A program made the translations under genes and the position numbers. The notes below the pieces were generated by a model. The model did not search any database. It saw only the letters and a program-made list of their open reading frames with translations, and was not told where the DNA came from. From an uncultured Peptococcaceae bacterium (GTDB lineage: Bacteria; Bacillota; Peptococcia; Peptococcales; Peptococcaceae): a DNA stretch of 10,223 bases. Of the stretch, positions 1 through 5,285 are shown piece by piece (the stretch's first letter is position 1; every line of letters begins with the position of its first letter). Where the stretch lies: the NCBI GenBank assembly GCA_902492275.1, contig CABUKW010000108.1:1-10223 (forward strand), in the 5' to 3' direction.

Positions 1-138
1 CCTCTTTTTCGGGCAAAGTTTCAACTTTGAACATAGGCTGCGATTTTGCTGTGATCATAAAAAATATACTTCCCCAACATAGCCCGATAGGTGATGCCCT
101 CCAGCCCAGACAGCTGATCCAAAATAAATTGCAGATAG
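1..138. repeat. Direct repeat copy A (broken tfoX-like fragment)
   Basis: This segment recurs at 1212-1338 in the same orientation. The first 55 bases are identical to 1212-1266. The remainder differs by about six substitutions and an 11-bp length difference near 56-76, where copy A is longer. Homology stops abruptly after the shared gcagatag at 131-138. The left boundary is unknown because the repeat runs to the window edge. Read on the minus strand it carries the 5' part of a TfoX N-terminal-domain gene. Confidence 0.95.
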
Positions 139-155
139 ACTTTGCTGGTTGCCAT
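21..155 (-). pseudogene. Truncated TfoX N-terminal-domain protein (copy A)
   Basis: A 44-codon reading frame starts at ATG 155-153 behind a purine-rich GGGGGAAGG ribosome binding site and stops at TGA 23-21. It begins MATSKVYLQF and continues through LDQLSGLEGITYRAM. This matches the start of TfoX N-terminal-domain (Sxy-like) proteins, which usually read about YLxFILxQLxxLxxITYRAMMGEYIIYYRGKI and run to about 100 residues or more. Similarity fades after the residues IFYDHSKIAA, and a stop follows, so less than half the domain is left. Proteins of this family are linked to competence regulation in gamma-proteobacteria; their role in Bacillota is unclear. Start and ribosome binding site are intact, so a short peptide could be made, but I read it as a decayed gene. 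The second copy at 1212-1338 has also lost its start. Confidence 0.7.
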
Positions 156-291
156 CTGACCTTCCCCCTGTCCGTAAGCTGTTTCTTTTCAGTGCTTCCT
201 TCCTATCTGTATTACCATGCCAAGTCCTTAAATATGGCGATTCTTTCCTTCTCTGCCCAATAAACTGGACTTTATTTATACTTTGGAAATG

Positions 292-741
292 TTACATGGT
301 GTGCAAATCTTCAAGCAAAACAACATATCCGTTTCCCGCTTTCTTAAATTCCACTTGAATTGTTAAGTCGTTTATCTTACCGCCTGTCGTTAAGTCATAA
401 TCCATATGATACCCGCTGCCATCGCTGAAAGCAATAAAATCTATCCTTCGATGCTTAACTTTTATTAACAATGGGTCATCAATTTTTAATGCTGGACGGG
501 TTTCATCCAAATATTTCAGTGCTCGAATTAAATCTTGTTCTGCTAACCGGCTATTATCGAACTGCGATAAAAAAGAGGTATATTCCCTTCTTGCTAGGAT
601 TCCTAAAGCGTGTTCGATAAATGCAATAAAACAATCCCTCTCGTTTCCATTTTCCGAATATATCATTGTGCGGCCCCCACAGTTTCTGATTTCTTGCTCC
701 ACAAAGCTCCCCAACAAACCAAAATTATCCGGTATAAGCAT
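292..741 (-). CDS. Small DUF7668-like protein of unknown function
   Basis: This encodes 149 residues from ATG 741, overlapping the end of the upstream gene by 17 bases, which suggests translational coupling. A later start at the internal Met with sequence MIYSENGN (about position 666) is also possible; neither has a strong ribosome binding site. I see no signal peptide or membrane segment, so a cytosolic protein is likely. The C-terminal half has a beta-rich pattern (YDLTTGG, DLTIQVEF, YVVLLEDLHTM). It resembles DUF7668-type small proteins, which end in a similar acidic-hydrophobic DDxHxL-like motif after an alternating strand. That family assignment is from memory of the pattern and is uncertain; its function is not known. 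Neighbours are a TIGR04076-type gene upstream and a broken tfoX-like gene downstream. Confidence 0.7.
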   Translation of the reverse strand: MLIPDNFGLLGSFVEQEIRNCGGRTMIYSENGNERDCFIAFIEHALGILARREYTSFLSQFDNSRLAEQDLIRALKYLDETRPALKIDDPLLIKVKHRRIDFIAFSDGSGYHMDYDLTTGGKINDLTIQVEFKKAGNGYVVLLEDLHTM

Positions 742-1135
742 CCTGAACCGTATTTTTGAAATTCTGCTTTTCCAACCATCGTTTTTCTTCTTCGTTTTCA
801 GGAATGTCGATTCTCTCTATTTTAAAAATAACAGGCCTTGTGCCATCATTGCAGCAAGCAATCATCATGCGCTCATCATTTGTCCACTTATGCATAATTG
901 AGCCTCCCTGCAAGGCAGTGTAAACATATCTGCTAATGGCGTCCCAAGCCTCTCCACAAAATTTACCATTCATCAGATGATAAAAATCATCTCGTTCGCT
1001 TGTTCGCTTTAATATAAACGTATCTCCGATTCTGAAACAGGGACAGGGGCCAGATTTCGGATCTGCAAGATATTTTTCTTGAAGCTCTGGAAATACTCTT
1101 GTTTCCAAAACAGTAATTTTACATTCGTGCTGCAT
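725..1135 (-). CDS. TIGR04076 family protein
   Basis: This encodes 136 residues. The start at 1135 is supported by GGAGG nine bases upstream. The features resemble TIGR04076 proteins, a small family of unknown function: an N-terminal strand ECKITVLET, a Cys-Pro-Cys segment SGPCPCFRIGD around residues 29-37, a central FCGEAWDAISRYVY near 59-72, and a CCNDGTRPVIFKIERID segment near 94-110. Cysteines 31, 33, 60, 94 and 95 could bind a metal or act in redox chemistry, but that is inference. The C-terminal tail (EEEKRWLEKQNF) is charged and overlaps the start of the next gene. A candidate promoter lies about 45-75 bases upstream, so this is probably the first gene of a two-gene operon. It sits between two direct copies of a broken tfoX-like fragment. 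Confidence 0.85.
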   Translation of the reverse strand: MQHECKITVLETRVFPELQEKYLADPKSGPCPCFRIGDTFILKRTSERDDFYHLMNGKFCGEAWDAISRYVYTALQGGSIMHKWTNDERMMIACCNDGTRPVIFKIERIDIPENEEEKRWLEKQNFKNTVQDAYTG

Positions 1136-1179
1136 CTGTCATGACCTCCAATTTCTGATTTTATCGTTCCACTATTTTC

Positions 1180-1208
1180 ATTTTAGCACAATTCTAAACG
1201 CATAGAAA
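1180..1208 (-). promoter_or_regulatory. Candidate promoter of the TIGR04076 operon
   Basis: On the minus strand there is TTTCTA (1208-1203), a 17-base spacer and TAAAAT (1185-1180), with TG one base before the -10 (TGCTAAAAT), giving an extended -10. The -35 is weak. It lies between repeat copy B and the ribosome binding site GGAGG of the gene starting at 1135. Confidence 0.45.
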
Positions 1209-1338
1209 TATCCTCTTTTTCGGGCAAAGTTTCAACTTTGAACATAGGCTGCGATTTTGCTGTGATAATAACCCCATCATGGCCCGATAGGTGATGCCCT
1301 CCAGCCCAGCTAGCTGGTCTAAAATAAATTGCAGATAG
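1194..1338 (-). pseudogene. Start-less TfoX N-terminal fragment (copy B)
   Basis: The minus-strand frame beginning at 1338 reads YLQFILDQLAGLEGITYRAM, the same TfoX N-terminal signature as copy A, but the first five codons and the start codon are missing. After RAMMG an 11-bp deletion relative to copy A shifts the frame, giving an unrelated tail that stops at 1196-1194. No ribosome binding site or start is present, because the ferritin terminator abuts the break. It is a clear remnant. Any transcription would come only from ferritin readthrough. Confidence 0.75.
1212..1338. repeat. Direct repeat copy B
   Basis: This is the second copy of the segment at 1-138, in the same orientation. Its outer boundary (1338) is two bases from the T-tract of the ferritin terminator. 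The first 55 bases are identical to copy A, and the rest is about 90% alike apart from an 11-bp deletion. Confidence 0.95.
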
Positions 1339-1339
1339 C

Positions 1340-1370
1340 AAAAAACACCGCCTGCCATATGCAGACGGTG
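1340..1370 (-). terminator. Intrinsic terminator of the ferritin gene
   Basis: On the minus strand CACCGTCTGC (1370-1361), a 5-base loop and GCAGGCGGTG (1355-1346) form a 10-bp stem with one G-U pair, followed at once by six T (1345-1340). It begins 45 bases after the ferritin stop codon. Confidence 0.92.
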
Positions 1371-1415
1371 CCAATATGATGTGCCTTCTCTTGCATTTAC
1401 AGTACATTCCGCAGA

Positions 1416-1928
1416 TTACAGCACCAAGGATGGCGGGTTATAAATCCGGCTTTTCAGCTCATTATCCAGCATATACAGACTCTTTGGGTCATTGCCGAAC
1501 AATTCCATTTTGGTAATCAAGTCTTGGGCATTTTTTTCTTCCTCGCCCTGCTCCTTGATGAACCAGTCTAAAAACTGGGTGGTGCGGAAATCCTTCACAT
1601 CATGGGCCGCATCGTATAAATTGTGAATCAGACCAGTCACGTACACCTCATGCTCCAAGCCTGCTTTCAGTGCATCCATCAGCGTTTCCAGCTTCGCCGC
1701 CGGTTTTTCAATGGCTTCCAGCGCTACATGGGCGCCGTTGTTGTGCAGATATTGATAGAACAGCATGGCGTGATCCCGTTCTTCCTGCGCCTGCACCTTG
1801 TACCAGTTGGCAAATCCACTCAGCCCCTTAGATTCATAAAAGTTTGAAAAATCCAGATACAAATAGGCTGAATAAAACTCCTTATTGACCTGCGTATTCA
1901 GCAATGCAGTCACCTTTTCATTTAACAT
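1416..1928 (-). CDS. ftnA: Bacterial non-haem ferritin
   Basis: This encodes 170 residues, the usual length of an FtnA-type ferritin. Such proteins form 24-subunit cytosolic shells that oxidise Fe(II) at a di-iron ferroxidase centre and store it as ferric mineral. All expected ligands are present at the E. coli FtnA positions: Glu17, Glu50, His53, Glu94, Gln127 and Glu130, plus the third-site residues Glu49, Glu126 and Glu129. Helix motifs KEFYSAYLYL, QAQEERDHA and KEQGEEEKNAQ are clear, so the enzyme should be active. The start at 1928 follows GGGGGGAG by eight bases. The gene has its own near-consensus promoter and its own terminator, so it is monocistronic. A hairpin sits at the predicted mRNA 5' end. 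I cannot pick out an obvious Fur or PerR box. Confidence 0.97.
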   Translation of the reverse strand: MLNEKVTALLNTQVNKEFYSAYLYLDFSNFYESKGLSGFANWYKVQAQEERDHAMLFYQYLHNNGAHVALEAIEKPAAKLETLMDALKAGLEHEVYVTGLIHNLYDAAHDVKDFRTTQFLDWFIKEQGEEEKNAQDLITKMELFGNDPKSLYMLDNELKSRIYNPPSLVL

Positions 1929-1953
1929 ACAGAAACTCCCCCCGTTATCATCC

Positions 1954-1975
1954 TAACAGCCTCCACAGGCCGTTA
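1954..1975 (-). promoter_or_regulatory. Hairpin at the 5' end of the ferritin mRNA
   Basis: On the minus strand TAACGGCC, a 6-base loop TGTGGA and GGCTGTTA form an 8-bp stem with one G-U pair. The start site predicted from the -10 box at 1986-1981 is about 1974, so the hairpin would be the very first thing transcribed. It could stabilise the mRNA, or its dyad could be an operator overlapping the start site. Confidence 0.5.
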
Positions 1976-1980
1976 CGTAT

Positions 1981-2009
1981 AGTTTACTATGCTTTTGGGC
2001 AAATGTCAA
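1981..2009 (-). promoter_or_regulatory. Promoter of ftnA
   Basis: On the minus strand there is a perfect -35 TTGACA (2009-2004), a 17-base spacer and -10 TAAACT (1986-1981). It lies 21 bases past the stop codon of the 224-residue hypothetical gene, giving a leader of about 46 bases for ferritin. Confidence 0.85.
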
Positions 2010-2030
2010 ATCACGGATATCCACGGACGC

Positions 2031-2705
2031 TCAAAATTGCAGCACCGTATTTTGTGTAATTTCATAGCGTACCTTTCCATCTGTAAATACTGTACCCGCT
2101 TTTACATAATAGGTTCCTGCATGGATGGAACGCCCCTGCACCGCTGGTTCAAAAGGCTGTGGATGCAAAGCGTCGCACACTGGAAAAAATGCACCAGGCG
2201 GAATAGCCGCCGCTTGATAGGCCACCTCACGATGCAGCATCAATACATTGGCCTCTTTTGGCATTTGTACCTGTATCTGATAATAACCAGTATACACATA
2301 ACGGTCATGATAAATTTTCCACACATCGTTGGTAGCGCACATGCACCCGCGTTGATTAGCCTCGGCATCATAACCAAAACAATAATACTTATCATAACCG
2401 CTGGGTAAAAAATCACTAAGTACAATACGCTGTAAGTCCGTATCTCCAGCCATTACACACTGACCGTCAATAAAAAATCCATACTGATAAAATTTTACTG
2501 TCATGTCACAGGCAACTTCCAATTGAACTGTCTGGGCTGCTAGTTCAGCCAGCGTTAAAGGACGATAGCTGATTTCATCATCAACCCGAATGGCAACATA
2601 ACGGTCTTTGCGCACATCCGTAATGGCAATCTCCGCAAGCTCCCCTTTTTGGTAGCGTACAGAATTTACCCAATATTGCTGCGTGTCGGTTTGCATCTCT
2701 GACAT
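2031..2705 (-). CDS. Hypothetical protein, last gene of the LysR-linked operon
   Basis: This encodes 224 residues from ATG 2705, with AGGAGG seven bases upstream, so it is well translated. I do not recognise a family. No signal peptide or membrane segment is visible, so it is probably cytosolic. The sequence looks like a mostly beta protein rich in Tyr, Val and Gln. It has six cysteines, four of them near the middle (about residues 83, 109, 121 and 123), followed by a Tyr-rich stretch (KIYHDRYVYTGYYQIQV, about 129-145). Its gene starts 28 bases after the DASS transporter stop, with no terminator between, so it is very likely co-transcribed with the transporter and amidohydrolase. A role in sensing, binding or converting the same substrate is an inference from position only. 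Confidence 0.85.
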   Translation of the reverse strand: MSEMQTDTQQYWVNSVRYQKGELAEIAITDVRKDRYVAIRVDDEISYRPLTLAELAAQTVQLEVACDMTVKFYQYGFFIDGQCVMAGDTDLQRIVLSDFLPSGYDKYYCFGYDAEANQRGCMCATNDVWKIYHDRYVYTGYYQIQVQMPKEANVLMLHREVAYQAAAIPPGAFFPVCDALHPQPFEPAVQGRSIHAGTYYVKAGTVFTDGKVRYEITQNTVLQF

Positions 2706-2733
2706 ATAAAAACCTCCTTCAAATCATAATCCA

Positions 2734-4122
2734 TTATAATAATCCAATCAAATACCAATAAGGAATTTGTAATGCAACAAACAATATAACGAAAATGCCC
2801 ATTTTGAACAGATTCAGCATAACAAAATCCTTCATAGACATTAATCCAAAACCATAGAAAATCAACAAAAAGCCAATTTCATGCGGCAGAAAAACGCTGT
2901 CAGTAGAATAAATCATGGTCATCAAATAAGGCCAGTGACTGATTCCTAGATCCATGGCAATCTGCGTTAAAGGAGCCGTTAAAGTCGTAACCATAGCAGC
3001 CGGCGTTAAAATCAGATTGGCTAAAGTACCAGTAAAATAAATTAACAATAAACTGGGAATAACGCCCATATTGTTAAGCACGGGTGTTAAAATATCAGAC
3101 AAAATTTGTCCCAAATTGAGATACATAGCTACTTGACCGATACTCAAACATGCGGCAATGAAAAAAATAACACTCCAATTGACTTTGGTAATCACATTGG
3201 AATCAGCAACCTTCACGCCAGGAATAAACATCAGATAAGGTATCAGCATGAAGCCATACGCCAACGGCAGATTATGCAATGGTGTTGTAACTAAATAAAT
3301 CATTAAGAGCGCTAATAAAATAGCTGCTTTTCGCTCTTTTGACGATACTTTACCCAGTTTTTTGTATTCATCATCAAAATACGCTTTCGCGCCTTTCAAT
3401 TTAATATTTTTGGTTTTAAAAACCTTTGTCAAAATAAAAAAGAAAATCAGGGTAATAAAAAGACCTGGCAGGTTATAAACAGGCAATACATACCAAGGAA
3501 CTGTCAACGTATCCGAAATAGTAGCCAAGCTGCCTTGCATCATAGAATTGTACGCAGCTTCGAAGGTAAAAATCTGCACTGTCCCAGCGCCAATCTGTCC
3601 GGCAAATAGCAGTAATGCTGATTCTCTGGAACGCCCCGTACCCATAGCCACACAAACGGCGTAAGAAAGCATTGCCATTACAACATAGTGATTGCAAAAG
3701 GTTAGCCAAGCCAACACATATCCAGCCAAAATCAAACCAAACATGGTACCGGTAAAACTGCCGCCGCAGGCTCGTACACAGGCCAAAGCAATCCGGCGCA
3801 ATAGGCCACAATCCTCTAAAGCCGTAGTCAACACAAACGCGCCTAAAATCATCCAAACTGTTGTGCCTGTCCAAGGCCCAAAAGCAACATTAGCTGGTGC
3901 GACACCGCAGATAAGATACAAGGTCGGCAGCAAAATTGCCGGCCAGGCTGTATTGAAAAAATCGAAGGCAACAACAAAAATAATAAAAGCGGTAATGCAT
4001 AAAAATAATTTCAGTGTAGTCGTAATGGTTTCATTTATGGGAATAAGCAGTACCAATAACGGAATTAGAATCGTAATCGCCCACTGCAATAAGGCTTTCC
4101 GATTTTTTAAAATCATATCCAT
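2734..4122 (-). CDS. DASS/SLC13-type anion transporter
   Basis: This encodes a 462-residue, very hydrophobic protein with about 11-12 membrane segments, the size expected of the divalent anion:Na+ symporter family. These import dicarboxylates, citrate, sulfate or related anions. The MILGAFVLTTALEDCGLLRRIA segment (91-112, given here in part: GAFVLTTALEDCGLLRRIA) is typical of the family. The paired Ser-Asn-Thr substrate motifs are not canonical: the first hairpin reads FCNHYVV (142-148), and the second reads LTPAAM (372-377). The substrate may therefore differ from the classical dicarboxylates. A charged cytoplasmic loop lies near 235-265. The start at 4122 follows GAGGTG by eight bases. The gene follows the amidohydrolase by about 140 bases that contain a long hairpin, and it precedes a hypothetical gene by 28 bases. 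Confidence 0.88.
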   Translation of the reverse strand: MDMILKNRKALLQWAITILIPLLVLLIPINETITTTLKLFLCITAFIIFVVAFDFFNTAWPAILLPTLYLICGVAPANVAFGPWTGTTVWMILGAFVLTTALEDCGLLRRIALACVRACGGSFTGTMFGLILAGYVLAWLTFCNHYVVMAMLSYAVCVAMGTGRSRESALLLFAGQIGAGTVQIFTFEAAYNSMMQGSLATISDTLTVPWYVLPVYNLPGLFITLIFFFILTKVFKTKNIKLKGAKAYFDDEYKKLGKVSSKERKAAILLALLMIYLVTTPLHNLPLAYGFMLIPYLMFIPGVKVADSNVITKVNWSVIFFIAACLSIGQVAMYLNLGQILSDILTPVLNNMGVIPSLLLIYFTGTLANLILTPAAMVTTLTAPLTQIAMDLGISHWPYLMTMIYSTDSVFLPHEIGFLLIFYGFGLMSMKDFVMLNLFKMGIFVILFVALQIPYWYLIGLL

Positions 4123-4123
4123 T

Positions 4124-4174
4124 TTAATTCACCTCATTCAAATACAAATTGGTCCTTTCTTCATATTCTTTCAT
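4124..4174 (-). other. Possible 16-codon leader ORF before the transporter
   Basis: On the minus strand ATG 4174-4172 opens a 16-codon frame (MKEYEERTNLYLNEVN) whose TAA at 4126-4124 ends one base before the transporter ATG. It contains the transporter's ribosome binding site. Its own ribosome binding site is poor, so this may be chance. Confidence 0.2.
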
Positions 4175-4197
4175 AAATCTTACTGCTGCTTCATGCT

Positions 4198-4247
4198 GTT
4201 TTTGTTTCGAATGCCTGTAGCGATTTCAGTGCATCCGAAACAAAAAC
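4198..4247 (-). repeat. Long inverted repeat between amidohydrolase and transporter genes
   Basis: Two 17-base arms (4198-4214 and 4231-4247) flank a 16-base centre. They pair fully in the minus-strand RNA with one G-U wobble. In a plus-strand RNA the same position is an A-C mismatch, which fits selection on the minus-strand transcript. The hairpin starts 17 bases after the amidohydrolase stop codon. No T-tract follows, so it is not a standard terminator. It may be an mRNA-stabilising or processing element that sets different expression of the two genes. Confidence 0.8.
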
Positions 4248-4263
4248 TACCGTCACAGATATC

Positions 4264-5133
4264 TCATTCTGTCATACCAAAGAATCGGACAGCATTGTTG
4301 CCCAATACATCCATAATAACTTCTTCCCGAATAACCTGCCGGTGAAGTTCTATTGCAGCTTTCATGCCAGCCACCGGATAGGCAGAACCGTACAGAACTT
4401 TTTCTGGAATAAAATAGTTGGCCGCAGCAATATAATCTTGACTGCCAGGCGCATGCATCACGTATAAATCGGGAGAGATATATAAATTTTCATATTTAAA
4501 GGCTACATGGGTAATTTCTGTAGTCCAAGGCCACGCTGCATGCCCCAAAGACATTTTCAATTTTGGGAAAGTTTTAGCGACATCTTCAATATAACATGGT
4601 TTATGAAATTCATAGCTGGGCGCTGTATAACCACCGCAGGAAATAATCATCGGGATATTGTACTGTTCACATTTTTCATAGATAGGAAAGATACTTTCAT
4701 CGTTGGGCAACAACGGGTTAAAATTGAAGCCCGGCTCCACAATTACCCCTTGACAAGGGCCGTTTAATACATATTTGTCAATATCGGCCAAAGCCCCATG
4801 GATATCCATCAAGTTCATCCCTGCCATACCGATCATTTTATCTGGATATTGTTCATACAATTTTAACAAGTCATCATTATCCATGTGCAGATCTTCATTT
4901 TTTTCTGTAGCCAATCCGCCTGGCGTAATGCGGATAGGTACAACAGCTTTATCTACACCAGCTTCATCCATTTCCTGAATAAATAGCTCCATGCTTTTTT
5001 CTATAACAGCAGCTGTCGGTATCATACCAAACCGTTTACTGAATGCAATAATGGCGTCTGTAATATATAAATCGCATAATGCAGGATTTAAAAAGCCGCC
5101 AAAAGGAGGACGGCATCTCATATCAATAATCAT
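4264..5133 (-). CDS. Amidohydrolase-2 family protein with a degenerate metal site
   Basis: This encodes 289 residues if started at ATG 5133, the start I prefer because GAGGTG (5147-5142) lies eight bases upstream. The ATG at 5139 has only two bases of spacing. It has the layout of the amidohydrolase-2 (PF04909, COG2159) TIM-barrel family, which includes ACMSD-like decarboxylases and hydrolases. The usual N-terminal His-x-His is IDMRCRPP (Arg6-Cys7-Arg8), the His after strand 5 appears as Ser165 in PMIISCGGY, and the late Asp of GSDYP is Ala251 in YGSAYP. Only the His of LGHAAWPW (His198) is kept. Metal-dependent catalysis of the standard type is therefore doubtful; I infer either a metal-free enzyme or a binding protein. 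It is the first gene of an operon with an anion transporter, downstream of a LysR-type regulator. Confidence 0.85.
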   Translation of the reverse strand: MIIDMRCRPPFGGFLNPALCDLYITDAIIAFSKRFGMIPTAAVIEKSMELFIQEMDEAGVDKAVVPIRITPGGLATEKNEDLHMDNDDLLKLYEQYPDKMIGMAGMNLMDIHGALADIDKYVLNGPCQGVIVEPGFNFNPLLPNDESIFPIYEKCEQYNIPMIISCGGYTAPSYEFHKPCYIEDVAKTFPKLKMSLGHAAWPWTTEITHVAFKYENLYISPDLYVMHAPGSQDYIAAANYFIPEKVLYGSAYPVAGMKAAIELHRQVIREEVIMDVLGNNAVRFFGMTE

Positions 5134-5161
5134 CAACATTGCACCTCATTTAAAATAAATT

Positions 5162-5179
5162 TAACTAATCGATTAATTA
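5162..5179 (-). promoter_or_regulatory. Palindromic operator-like site in the amidohydrolase leader
   Basis: A perfect 10-bp palindrome TAATCGATTA (5166-5175) extends to 9-bp half sites with one mismatch on each side. It lies just downstream of the predicted -10 box, at about +3 to +12, where a repressor could block transcription. Its AT-rich character means chance cannot be excluded. Confidence 0.35.
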
Positions 5180-5184
5180 TCTGT

Positions 5185-5213
5185 ATTTTAAATGATTTCT
5201 ATTTGAATAGCAA
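5185..5213 (-). promoter_or_regulatory. Candidate promoter of the amidohydrolase-transporter operon
   Basis: On the minus strand there is TTGCTA (5213-5208), a 17-base spacer and TAAAAT (5190-5185), just after the lysR terminator. The -35 matches the consensus at only four of six positions, as is common for activator-dependent promoters. A small dyad CTATT-CA-AATAG (5210-5199) overlaps the -35. A half site TCTGT (plus strand 5180-5184) resembles the arm of the T-N11-A dyad at 6319-6331. Confidence 0.5.
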
Positions 5214-5219
5214 ACAGGT

Positions 5220-5258
5220 AAAAAACAAGAACGATACAGGGTTCTCCTGTACCGTTCT
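5220..5258 (-). terminator. Intrinsic terminator of the lysR-type gene
   Basis: On the minus strand a 13-bp stem (5258-5246 with 5240-5228, one G-U pair) with a 5-base loop is followed by TTG and six T. It lies 27 bases after the regulator's stop codon, so the regulator and the metabolic operon are separate transcription units. Confidence 0.92.
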
Positions 5259-5285
5259 CATTTCTTCCAAAAATGATTATCCATT

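Noticed and set aside
1183..1407. 74-codon minus-strand frame through repeat copy B and the ferritin terminator
   Set aside because: It translates the terminator hairpin and uses a different frame from the recognisable TfoX-like remnant.
2011..2030. GGATATCC palindrome after the 224-residue gene as a terminator or operator
   Set aside because: It is only an 8-bp self-complementary core with no loop or T-tract, just upstream of the ferritin -35. Chance is likely.
3692..4345. 217-codon plus-strand frame
   Set aside because: Antisense to the transporter and the end of the amidohydrolase, with no plausible motifs and no ribosome binding site I can see.
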